Source: Coprobacillus sp. (GTDB lineage: Bacteria; Bacillota_I; Bacilli_A; RFN20; CAG-826). From it: DNA of 7,102 bases. Shown in pieces: positions 1 through 6,177 of the stretch. Both the position numbers and the translations under genes were made by a program. The notes under the pieces are model-generated. The model was not told the origin of the DNA. It did not search any database and was given only the letters and a program-made list of their open reading frames with translations. The stretch lies in contig JAJQAP010000019.1 of the NCBI GenBank assembly GCA_021203745.1, positions 1-7,102 on the forward strand, in the 5' to 3' direction. How positions within the stretch are numbered: the first letter of the stretch is position 1; every line of letters begins with the position of its first letter.

Positions 1-13
1 GTTAAGGGATAAA

Positions 14-19
14 AAGGAG
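14..19 (+). promoter_or_regulatory. Ribosome binding site of the ABC ATPase gene
   Basis: AAGGAG lies 8 nt before the ATG at 28 and fixes the start. No promoter is visible in the 13 bases before it, so the gene may be transcribed from further upstream, outside the window. Confidence 0.85.
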
Positions 20-27
20 AAATTATT

Positions 28-1809
28 ATGGCAGAAGTAAAATTAACGAATGTTAAGAAAATGTACGATAATCGTGTTGTCGCAGTGCAAAACTTCAACC
101 TAACAATTAAGGATAAGGAATTCATCGTTATCGTCGGACCTTCTGGATGTGGTAAATCCACAACCATGAGAATGATTGCAGGTCTAGAAGATATCAGTGA
201 CGGAACCGTAGAGATTGATGGAGTGGTCGTTAACGACCTCGAACCTCGTGATAGAGATGTCGCGATGGTGTTCCAAAACTACGCATTGTATCCTCACCTA
301 TCCGTCTTTGATAACATGGCGTTTGCTCTCCAAATTCGTAAAGTCCCAAGAGATGAGATTTACGAAAGAGTGAAAAACGTCGCTGAGACTCTCGGTATTA
401 CTGAATATCTATCTAGAAAACCAAGAGCTCTCTCTGGTGGTCAAAGACAGAGAGTGGCAATTGGTCGAGCGATGGTTCGTGAATCTAAGGTCTTCCTACT
501 CGATGAACCACTCTCAAACCTTGATGCTAAACTACGAAACGCGATGAGAGCAGAATTAATTGCTCTTCGTAAAAAAATCGATTCAACCTTCATTTACGTG
601 ACACACGACCAGACAGAAGCTATGACTCTTGGTGATCGTATCGTCGTTATGAAGGATGGTCAAATCCAACAAGTTGGAACCCCAGAAGAGGTGTTCTCAA
701 TTCCTTATAACCTCTTCGTCGCTGGTTTCATCGGCGCTCCACAAATGAACTTCTTTAACACTGCACTTGTTAAAGAAGGTGATAAATACTTTGTCACTCC
801 ATTTGGCACCAAGATGGAACTATCAGAGGAAAAAGAAAAAGCCCTCAAGGCAAACAAGGTCGAGTCTATCGATGATATCATCTTAGGTGTTAGACCTGAG
901 CATATCACCGTGGTTCCTGAAGGAACTGAAAACTCCTTCCCTGTAAGTGTCGATATCTCGGAAATGATGGGTTCAGAGGTCCACCTCCACGTCAATTGTC
1001 CAAATGGACAATCAATCATCGTGAGAGTGGCAACTCTCGAACTATCTCCAGAAGAGAAAGCGGCTATTGCCCCAGGACAAACCATTTACCTCCACTTTAC
1101 AGGTAACGCTATTCATGTCTTCGGAAGTGAATCCTCAAGAAACTTAACAGTTCCTAATGAGATTGAGATTCCTGTGGCCTTTAACGATACAGGTGATACC
1201 GTCTATATTGAAAAGGACGAAAAAGAAGATGCGAAAGCAATGTATAAGGCTCAAAGGGATGATCTAAAAGAGAAACAGCTTGAAGAGTACTATGGTCTCC
1301 ATACGAGAAGAAAGCTAGAAGAGGCTAAAGCTCGTCATGAAGAGGAGATTGCGGATCTCAAAGCAAAACAAGCAAAAGAACTTTTAGACTTCCAGAAGAA
1401 GCAAAATGGTGAACTCGCCGCTAAAGACGAGGCTCATAAAAAGACTGGTACCGCTCCAAAGACCACCGATATTACTATCGCTGAGCTCAAGGATTCTCAA
1501 GCAAAAGAGCTAGAGAAATTCCAGGCTAAACAGCAAGAAACCTTAAATAAACTTCTTGCCAAACAGCAAAAAGAGCTCGATGAGATCAATGCCGCGGATG
1601 CCGAACTTAAGGCCAAACAAAAAGCCCAACTCGCTGACTTAAAGGTCCAACAGAAAGCCGATAAGAAAGAGAGAAAGAAGGCAAATCAAGAGGCCTTAAA
1701 GGCTCAGAAAGCCAAAGCTATAGAAATGGAAAAGAAATTCAAAGAGGAACGTAAACTCGCTAAAGCTCAAGAAGCGGGCCTTGTCGAAAAAGACGACAAG
1801 AAAGAATAG
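28..1809 (+). CDS. ugpC: Sugar ABC transporter ATP-binding protein (MalK/UgpC/MsmK type) with a long C-terminal coiled-coil tail
   Basis: This is the cytoplasmic ATPase that powers a carbohydrate importer of the MalK/UgpC/MsmK group. Visible motifs are Walker A GPSGCGKST (residues 37-45), Q-loop Gln82 in VFQNYALYPH, signature LSGGQ (134-138), Walker B ending in Asp158-Glu159, D-loop SNLD (162-165) and switch His192. Residues of about 235-368 form the regulatory OB/TOBE domain typical of this group. Family members normally end near residue 370. This one continues for about 220 more residues: a short acidic linker (about 385-400), then a Lys/Glu/Gln/Ala-rich stretch with repeated AKQ-x-KEL and FQ-x-KQ motifs, predicted to be a long charged coiled coil. 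No permease or binding-protein gene lies in the window, so it may serve several transporters, as MsmK/MsmX do. That sharing, and the substrate, are inferred. The symbol names the family only. The next gene starts 8 nt downstream. Confidence 0.95.
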   Translation: MAEVKLTNVKKMYDNRVVAVQNFNLTIKDKEFIVIVGPSGCGKSTTMRMIAGLEDISDGTVEIDGVVVNDLEPRDRDVAMVFQNYALYPHLSVFDNMAFALQIRKVPRDEIYERVKNVAETLGITEYLSRKPRALSGGQRQRVAIGRAMVRESKVFLLDEPLSNLDAKLRNAMRAELIALRKKIDSTFIYVTHDQTEAMTLGDRIVVMKDGQIQQVGTPEEVFSIPYNLFVAGFIGAPQMNFFNTALVKEGDKYFVTPFGTKMELSEEKEKALKANKVESIDDIILGVRPEHITVVPEGTENSFPVSVDISEMMGSEVHLHVNCPNGQSIIVRVATLELSPEEKAAIAPGQTIYLHFTGNAIHVFGSESSRNLTVPNEIEIPVAFNDTGDTVYIEKDEKEDAKAMYKAQRDDLKEKQLEEYYGLHTRRKLEEAKARHEEEIADLKAKQAKELLDFQKKQNGELAAKDEAHKKTGTAPKTTDITIAELKDSQAKELEKFQAKQQETLNKLLAKQQKELDEINAADAELKAKQKAQLADLKVQQKADKKERKKANQEALKAQKAKAIEMEKKFKEERKLAKAQEAGLVEKDDKKE

Positions 1810-1817
1810 TTCTCCTT

Positions 1818-3644
1818 GTGTCTAAAGAAACTTTTATAGTTAACATTATTCATCGTCCAGAACTTTCCCCTGAATACGCTGCAAAAGTCAACGGCAGGGG
1901 AAAGTCTGAGGACGAGGGTAAAGAACAACTTCACGACGAATCTCTTGATATATTTCTTCTCCAACAACGTCTCGCTCATGAAAATGGGCTAAAGACAACC
2001 ATTCAAATAACTTATGCGTCATTATTTAATGACGAGATCATTGAAATAGCAAAACACGATCATGAGGTCTACGGTGATGAGATCGCTCTTTCACTATTAG
2101 GACTTCCATGTGATGAGTTTAAGGCGAAATATAAGACAAAAGATTTCTGTATCTGGATGTTCTCAAAAGAGGACAAAATGGCAATCATTGACGATTGCTT
2201 TTCTCTTTTCTATCAAAAATTTGGGTTCTATCCTCAGTCTACAGGCTCTTATTATCTTGACGCCTTTACAATAAATTATATTAAAGAAAAGTATCCTAGT
2301 GTGGTATGCGCGATTGCGACCTGCTGGGAAGAAGGACCAAAAGCTTACCATACGTGTAATAACTCTTGGTATACCTTTATGGATGGTGGTCCATGGGCTC
2401 CTTGGATTCCATCTAAGTTTAATACACACTGCCCTGCCACATCAATTGAGGATGATTCTGGGATTGTCGCTATCCCTCACTTATCGAGAGACTTAATAGC
2501 GTGCTACGATGGCAACGGTTCTAACTTTGGAACCCACCCACAAAACGTCTTAAGAGGTCTTATATATAAAGACGGGGAACTCCCATACCTCTTTAACCTT
2601 ATTGACCAGTATAGGAACCTAGCTAAATACAATAACGGTAATGCCTATAACATGATGTTTGTCGGTCCAGGCTGGCTTAATAAAGCGGGGAGATGGGAAG
2701 CCCCATATGAACTTCTTGTTAAGTCTTATTCCGATGGAATGGCATATTACGGCAAACTCAAAAAAGAAGGCAAATGTATTGATATGACGATGGCCGAGTA
2801 CGCAAAATACTATCGTGATCATCATGAATACACCGAACCTGAATGTGCCCTATGGAAAGATATAGTCTACGGTAGTCAAAAACAATACTTCTGGTATTGC
2901 GATCCATACCTACGATGTTGTCTAGACTTTAACCAAGGTGGCGCGATGATTGATCTTCGTCCATATGTTGCTAAACTCGAATGGGAGACAGGTATAGGAA
3001 CAGACCATGTATATGATGCTTCTTATCCTTATCTTATTCAGGCTAACTATCGAGCGGGTTATTTTACTCACTACGCAGGTGCAGGCACAATTAAATCATT
3101 AAAAGTATCTTATGGGGCAGAAGAGGTTGATCTAGCACTAGTGAGAACAAAAGCCTCTTACTCTAAAGAGGGTCAAGATACAGTGATAACCACAGATCCA
3201 TGTGATATTAAATTCTCTGATTTTACTCTTACTTTACAGTCTAAGTTTACCTTTAAACGAGGGACTGGAGAAATCGTTATCGAAAGAAACATCTTAAATG
3301 ATATAGGAAAACGTAAAGTCACCTTTGACGAGTATCTTACTGGTGCTTTTGGCACAACTGAATATCAGTCTGATATGACGCGTCTCAAGATGTATATCGA
3401 AAACGATAAAGAAAGAGAACAGATTGATTTTGCTTATAAATGCAGAATACTCGATCTACCTAACACAAAAGTCGTTGGTGTAGAAATCCCAGATGTTGAA
3501 ACTATTGTGGAGATGACTGGGGATAATGATATCGGTGAGTTTGAAGAAGGTCATGCCTTCTCCCCATCCTATCGAATCTCTTTAAAGAAAACTCTTAGTA
3601 AAGGAGGAATGAAAACATGTCTCAAGCTAAAAAAGGACATCTAA
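1818..3644 (+). CDS. Putative carbohydrate-active protein, DUF3863-like (608 aa)
   Basis: A cytoplasmic-looking protein with no signal peptide or membrane segment. The N-terminal part (about 1-340) starts with a beta-strand-like FIVNIIHRPE and looks alpha/beta, with many Trp, Tyr and Cys residues around 110-200 (for example STGSYYLDAF near 140 and CWEEGPKAYHTC near 168). This recalls the deacetylase/GH57-like barrel style of proteins annotated DUF3863. The C-terminal part (about 385-600) is rich in beta-strands and resembles the sandwich domains appended to sugar-active enzymes. The assignment is from memory of the family's look and is not certain; catalytic residues cannot be named. The start is GTG, 8 nt after the upstream stop, with no Shine-Dalgarno motif, so translation is probably coupled to the ATPase gene. 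The next in-frame Met is more than 100 residues in and would remove the conserved-looking N-terminus. Its 3' end overlaps the next gene by 28 nt. Confidence 0.6.
   Translation: MSKETFIVNIIHRPELSPEYAAKVNGRGKSEDEGKEQLHDESLDIFLLQQRLAHENGLKTTIQITYASLFNDEIIEIAKHDHEVYGDEIALSLLGLPCDEFKAKYKTKDFCIWMFSKEDKMAIIDDCFSLFYQKFGFYPQSTGSYYLDAFTINYIKEKYPSVVCAIATCWEEGPKAYHTCNNSWYTFMDGGPWAPWIPSKFNTHCPATSIEDDSGIVAIPHLSRDLIACYDGNGSNFGTHPQNVLRGLIYKDGELPYLFNLIDQYRNLAKYNNGNAYNMMFVGPGWLNKAGRWEAPYELLVKSYSDGMAYYGKLKKEGKCIDMTMAEYAKYYRDHHEYTEPECALWKDIVYGSQKQYFWYCDPYLRCCLDFNQGGAMIDLRPYVAKLEWETGIGTDHVYDASYPYLIQANYRAGYFTHYAGAGTIKSLKVSYGAEEVDLALVRTKASYSKEGQDTVITTDPCDIKFSDFTLTLQSKFTFKRGTGEIVIERNILNDIGKRKVTFDEYLTGAFGTTEYQSDMTRLKMYIENDKEREQIDFAYKCRILDLPNTKVVGVEIPDVETIVEMTGDNDIGEFEEGHAFSPSYRISLKKTLSKGGMKTCLKLKKDI
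3601..3607 (+). promoter_or_regulatory. Internal ribosome binding site for the zinc-ribbon gene
   Basis: AAGGAGG sits inside the 3' end of the preceding gene, 9 nt before the ATG at 3617. It decides the start of the small gene over the ATG at 3609, which lies too close to it and belongs to the frame of the upstream gene. Confidence 0.85.
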
Positions 3645-3877
3645 ACTATCGTTGCCCGCAGTGCTTTGCCCGTGATATTGATATGGATCTTTTCTATGAT
3701 GAAGAGAAAGATGAATATTACTGCTTACGTTGCTGTTTTAGAGGTAATGAAGCTAAGATTTTAGAGCTCAACGAACGCAACAAGACAAAGTACGACCTCA
3801 TTATGAAAAGGATTGATTCTTTTGGAGAGGATAACGAACCTATTACATATCATGATTATAAGAAAGGTGAATTATAA
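3617..3877 (+). CDS. Small zinc-ribbon protein (86 aa)
   Basis: An 86-residue protein with two CxxC knuckles, CPQC at 13-16 and CLRC at 36-39 (followed by another Cys), spaced as in a four-cysteine zinc ribbon. The rest is a short charged helical region with no recognisable catalytic motif. Such ribbons usually bind nucleic acid or a protein partner; the partner is not known here. It has a strong ribosome binding site, overlaps the upstream gene by 28 nt, and shares one base with the start of the galactanase gene (TAATG), so it is translated as part of the sugar operon. A regulatory or enzyme-accessory role in that operon is an inference from position alone. Confidence 0.85.
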   Translation: MSQAKKGHLNYRCPQCFARDIDMDLFYDEEKDEYYCLRCCFRGNEAKILELNERNKTKYDLIMKRIDSFGEDNEPITYHDYKKGEL

Positions 3878-4989
3878 TGATACTTGGTATTGATATATCG
3901 TCTTATGAAGAAACCGTCGCTCAAGGTGGAAAGTTCTTTGAAAACGGGGTGGAGATAGACCCTATTAAAGATTTTTATGACCAAGGTAGTACAGTTGCCC
4001 GTATTAGAGTGTGGGTCAATCCATACGATGAAAAAGGGAACACCTATTATGGGGGCACCACTGACGAAGAGCATTTCTTTAAACACGCGAAAATGATGAT
4101 GAAATATGGCTATTCCATAATGGTGGATTTCCATTACTCTGATTATTGGGCGGATCCCGCAAAACAAGTACCCCCAAAAGGGATGCTAAACTACTCCGCA
4201 AAAGAGCTAGAAGAATGGGTATATCAATACACGAAAGACTTCATGGTTAGATGTAAAAAAGAAGGTATTAATGTTACCTATGTCCAAACCGGAAATGAGA
4301 TAACTAATGGAATGCTTTTCCCGACAGGTTGTCTTGCCTCGTGGTATGGAGGTGGTTCTTTTAACTATGATAACTTCACTAACTATTTAAAAGCGGGTAT
4401 AAAGGCGGTTAAAGAAGAGTACCCAGAGGCAAAATGCATCATCCACGTTGAAAGAGTGCATCTCTCTGATTGGATGGAAAAGTACTTTACCCATATAATT
4501 GAGGCGGGTGTAGACTTTGATATCATCGGTTGCTCTTACTATCCTTACTGGCACGGCTCTTTTGATAAACTAGAAAAAGGGCTAGATTATCTTGCTACTT
4601 TTGGAAAAGAGATATTCTTAATTGAAACAGGATATGGGTTTACTGAATACCCATACTTTGACCACTTTGTCACTAAACGTTATAAAGAAAAGTGTCGAAG
4701 AACCTATCTCCATAAGTTTGTGGCGCCCCTAGAGATCCCTCTAACCCCACAAGGACAATGTGACTATATCGATAAGATCTTTGATATATGTAAGGCTCAT
4801 AATGTCGCTGGTGTCTTTTACTGGGAACCTCTATGGATTGCCAGTGATGGTTGTAAGTGGTGCACTAAAGCGGGCCTAAAGTATAACCATGACACCACAA
4901 AAGATGACCATGGATTCTGGGCTAATCAATGCCTCTTTGATTATGACCATAATAAACTCCCTGCTTTCTATCATTTTACCAATAAGTAA
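3877..4989 (+). CDS. Family GH53 endo-beta-1,4-galactanase (arabinogalactanase), probably intracellular
   Basis: A glycoside hydrolase that would cut beta-1,4-galactan, the side chain of type I arabinogalactan and pectin, with a retaining mechanism. Family hallmarks are the N-terminal GIDISSYEE, ARIRVWVNPYDEKG (about 42-55), the HYSDYWADP segment (near 86-94), the acid/base Glu141 in TGNEITNG, and the nucleophile Glu250 in LIETGYGF. A late VFYWEPLWI strand completes the barrel. The length of 370 residues fits a single catalytic domain. The protein begins directly with the first barrel strand and has no signal peptide, unlike well-known secreted bacterial galactanases, so it probably acts on imported oligosaccharides. 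AAAGGTGA at 3863-3870 is a fair ribosome binding site, and the ATG overlaps the upstream stop by one base. A terminator follows. Confidence 0.92.
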   Translation: MILGIDISSYEETVAQGGKFFENGVEIDPIKDFYDQGSTVARIRVWVNPYDEKGNTYYGGTTDEEHFFKHAKMMMKYGYSIMVDFHYSDYWADPAKQVPPKGMLNYSAKELEEWVYQYTKDFMVRCKKEGINVTYVQTGNEITNGMLFPTGCLASWYGGGSFNYDNFTNYLKAGIKAVKEEYPEAKCIIHVERVHLSDWMEKYFTHIIEAGVDFDIIGCSYYPYWHGSFDKLEKGLDYLATFGKEIFLIETGYGFTEYPYFDHFVTKRYKEKCRRTYLHKFVAPLEIPLTPQGQCDYIDKIFDICKAHNVAGVFYWEPLWIASDGCKWCTKAGLKYNHDTTKDDHGFWANQCLFDYDHNKLPAFYHFTNK

Positions 4990-5010
4990 TCATATATTTA
5001 TTAATCCTAT

Positions 5011-5044
5011 AAAAGTGGTGCCTATGCATCACTTTTTCTTTTAC
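5011..5044 (+). terminator. Intrinsic terminator of the sugar operon
   Basis: A 10-bp stem, including one G-U pair, runs between 5011-5020 and 5027-5036 around the loop CCTATG. It is followed by a T-rich tract. It starts 21 nt after the galactanase stop and separates the operon from the small RNA region. The T-tract overlaps the -35 box of the next promoter. Confidence 0.85.
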
Positions 5045-5067
5045 ATTCATATAATTGATGCTACAAT
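5040..5067 (+). promoter_or_regulatory. Promoter of small RNA copy 1
   Basis: TTTACA (5040-5045), a 16-bp spacer, and TACAAT (5062-5067) preceded by TGC make an extended -10 promoter. Transcription would begin near 5073-5074, exactly where the conserved RNA sequence starts. Confidence 0.7.
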
Positions 5068-5072
5068 AATTG

Positions 5073-5152
5073 TGTCGAAAGACCGTCGGACCAGAGACGT
5101 TAAAGCTGAGTCGAGTATGTCCCGGATCACGACTCCAAACTGATCCTTTTTT
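5073..5152 (+). ncRNA. Structured small RNA, copy 1 (unrecognised family)
   Basis: First of three near-identical units of about 80 nt. A hairpin CGTC/GACG (5084-5087 with 5096-5099) carries the 8-nt loop GGACCAGA, whose GGAC can pair with GTCC at 5119-5122. GAGTCG (5108-5113) is perfectly complementary to CGACTC (5130-5135), which lies inside the loop of the terminator stem GGATCA/TGATCC (5124-5129 with 5141-5146). The RNA would therefore be a compact fold with two possible pseudoknots, ending in a T-run. It has its own promoter and holds no open reading frame of note. It precedes the nuclease-like gene at 5219. I do not recognise it as a named riboswitch, ribozyme or tRNA-like RNA. Its strand is set by the promoter and T-tail. 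Antitoxin RNA is the favoured role, by inference. Confidence 0.78.
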
Positions 5153-5160
5153 ATTTTTTT
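5124..5160 (+). terminator. Terminator at the 3' end of small RNA copy 1
   Basis: Stem GGATCA/TGATCC with an 11-nt loop, followed by T6-A-T7. Part of its loop is complementary to 5108-5113, so the terminator is also part of the RNA fold. Leaky termination here would let the nuclease-like gene be transcribed from the RNA promoter. Confidence 0.75.
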
Positions 5161-5189
5161 AAAAAAAATTGGGAACTTTTTAGAGATAC

Positions 5190-5213
5190 CCTCCTATATA
5201 TATAAATAGGAGG
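5190..5213 (+). promoter_or_regulatory. Hairpin burying the ribosome binding site of the nuclease-like gene
   Basis: A perfect inverted repeat, CCTCCTAT (5190-5197) and ATAGGAGG (5206-5213), surrounds an 8-nt AT loop. The 3' arm contains the AGGAGG Shine-Dalgarno sequence, 5 nt before the ATG at 5219. The stem is followed by five T's, so it could also act as a weak terminator. Either way it should hold expression of the gene down. Confidence 0.75.
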
Positions 5214-5218
5214 TTTTT

Positions 5219-5842
5219 ATGTGTTCCAACTTTAAAATTCAAGTTTGCAATGAAGTAATTAGATTATCAAAGTTGTTTGATAATTATTTTGTGAAGTATG
5301 TTTATTTGATTGCGTCTCCTCATTTTAAAAAACAAAGATATTATCAAATATCTGCCTCTGAGAAAAATTTTTTGCATCTTACTGGAGTTAAGACGGACCT
5401 AGATTCCTATACGTTTTTTATAAAGTGCTTATATGGTATATTAACTATCGATGATTTTGATTATTATCCTAACGTCGAAAATGCCCACACGAAAGCCGAC
5501 ATCAAAGAGAAATTACATAATTTGAACAAAGCCATTGGGTTATTTTCTTCCGATGTCTTGTTTTTTCAAGAGGGATATTCAAAAAATCATATTAACTGTG
5601 CATTTATTACAAGTGAAGGTACTTTTACAATTGGCTTTATTGACAACAAAGGACTTTTATTTCCAAATACAATCTTAAATCGAAATAAAACTGATCTTGA
5701 TTCAATAACATCTGATTTTGTTATCTTACGAAAATTAAAAGGACAAAGACAATTTGATACAATTGTTTATGGTAATCAGAAACAAATAAATGAATATTGT
5801 TCTGATTTTGGATATTTAATTTCTAAACAATTATGTTGTTAA
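5219..5842 (+). CDS. Putative PBECR4-like nuclease / toxin-like protein (207 aa)
   Basis: The 207-residue protein has no signal peptide or membrane segment. The motif FLHLTG (51-56, with His53), followed by a segment of the form FFIKCLYGILTIDDF (about 66-80), then strands CAFITSEGTFTIGFI (127-141) and DFVILRKLKG (166-175), recalls proteins annotated as PBECR4, the phage barnase/EndoU/colicin E5-D/RelE-like nuclease fold. RNA cleavage is thus a plausible activity, but I recognise it by pattern only and cannot name all catalytic residues. Codon use differs sharply from the sugar operon: essentially all Phe codons are TTT and Leu is mostly TTA/TTG, which suggests acquisition by transfer. The gene sits between small RNA copies 1 and 2, and its ribosome binding site is buried in a hairpin. 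The small RNA, terminator, RNase-like gene order matches type III toxin-antitoxin loci. It could instead be a domesticated phage gene unrelated to the RNAs. Confidence 0.6.
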   Translation: MCSNFKIQVCNEVIRLSKLFDNYFVKYVYLIASPHFKKQRYYQISASEKNFLHLTGVKTDLDSYTFFIKCLYGILTIDDFDYYPNVENAHTKADIKEKLHNLNKAIGLFSSDVLFFQEGYSKNHINCAFITSEGTFTIGFIDNKGLLFPNTILNRNKTDLDSITSDFVILRKLKGQRQFDTIVYGNQKQINEYCSDFGYLISKQLCC

Positions 5843-5848
5843 ATGGTA

Positions 5849-5877
5849 TTGACTAAATATTATAAATCACTTAAAAT
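5849..5877 (+). promoter_or_regulatory. Promoter of small RNA copy 2
   Basis: TTGACT (5849-5854), a 17-bp spacer and TAAAAT (5872-5877) give a near-consensus sigma-A promoter starting just 6 nt after the upstream stop codon. The predicted start, near 5883-5884, coincides with the first conserved base of the RNA, as in copy 1. Confidence 0.78.
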
Positions 5878-5882
5878 AAACA

Positions 5883-5966
5883 TGTCGAAAGATCGTCGGA
5901 CCAGAGACGTTAAACACTGAATCGAGTATGTCCCGGATCACGACTCCAAACTGATCCATTTTTATT
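5883..5966 (+). ncRNA. Structured small RNA, copy 2
   Basis: About 90% identical to copy 1 by eye. The hairpin CGTC/GACG (5894-5897 with 5906-5909), the GGAC loop with its GTCC partner (5930-5933) and the GGATCA/TGATCC terminator stem (5935-5940 with 5952-5957) are all kept. The segment pairing with the terminator loop is GAATCG (5919-5924), giving five of six pairs with CGACTC (5941-5946). The unit has its own strong promoter and a T-rich end. It follows the nuclease-like gene and can also serve as that gene's transcription end. Confidence 0.78.
5935..5966 (+). terminator. Terminator at the 3' end of small RNA copy 2
   Basis: The same 6-bp stem and 11-nt loop as in copy 1, followed by A-T5-A-TT. 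The T-run is a little weaker than in the other copies, so some read-through into copy 3 is possible. Confidence 0.7.
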
Positions 5967-5999
5967 CCACATCTGCACCTTTGCAATATTAAACAATGT

Positions 6000-6082
6000 T
6001 GTGGAAAGATCGTCGGACCAGAGACGTTAAACACTGAGTCATAGTATGTCCTGGATCATGACCCCAAACTGATCCTTTTTTT
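6000..6082 (+). ncRNA. Structured small RNA, copy 3 (diverged)
   Basis: The most diverged copy, beginning 33 nt after the end of copy 2. It keeps the hairpin (6011-6014 with 6023-6026), GGAC (6015-6018) with GTCC (6048-6051), and the terminator stem (6053-6058 with 6070-6075). In the loop interaction, GAGTCA (6036-6041) faces TGACCC (6059-6064): five of six pairs, with an A-U where copies 1 and 2 have a G-C. It has one extra base before the conserved AGTATGTCC. No convincing promoter lies at the expected distance, so it may depend on read-through from copy 2 or be decaying. Confidence 0.7.
6053..6082 (+). terminator. Terminator at the 3' end of small RNA copy 3
   Basis: GGATCA/TGATCC stem with an 11-nt loop and seven T's. 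It closes the small RNA region before the ATPase promoter. Confidence 0.75.
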
Positions 6083-6163
6083 GTATTTATTTCTATGTAA
6101 ATTAAAATAATCAAGATAACTATATATTTATGCATCTTTATTGCATATAGACAATAATATTAT

Positions 6164-6171
6164 GGTATAAT
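6164..6171 (+). promoter_or_regulatory. Extended -10 promoter of the ATPase gene
   Basis: A consensus TATAAT (6166-6171) is preceded by TG-G, an extended -10 element. The best -35, TTGCAT at 6141-6146, is 19 bp away and weak, as extended -10 promoters tolerate. Transcription should start near 6178, leaving a leader of only about 14 nt. Confidence 0.72.
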
Positions 6172-6177
6172 TTAACT

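Noticed and set aside
705..1085. Reverse-strand reading frame inside the ABC ATPase gene
   Set aside because: It lies fully within a certain gene, has no ribosome binding site, and its product has no recognisable features; it is a shadow frame.
4889..5143. 84-residue reading frame running from the end of the galactanase gene into RNA copy 1
   Set aside because: It overlaps a certain gene, crosses the operon terminator and the RNA, and has no ribosome binding site.
5073..5152. Self-cleaving ribozyme
   Set aside because: No hammerhead CTGATGA core or other catalytic core I know is present, and the conserved block matches a promoter-to-terminator transcript.
5073..6082. CRISPR array from three similar repeats
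   Set aside because: The copies are about 80 nt, separated by an entire gene and by 33 nt, and each has a terminator; there are no regular spacers.
5073..6082. Insertion sequence or transposon ends
   Set aside because: The copies are in the same orientation with no transposase and no visible target-site duplications, although a cassette bounded by copies 1 and 2 could still be exchanged by recombination.
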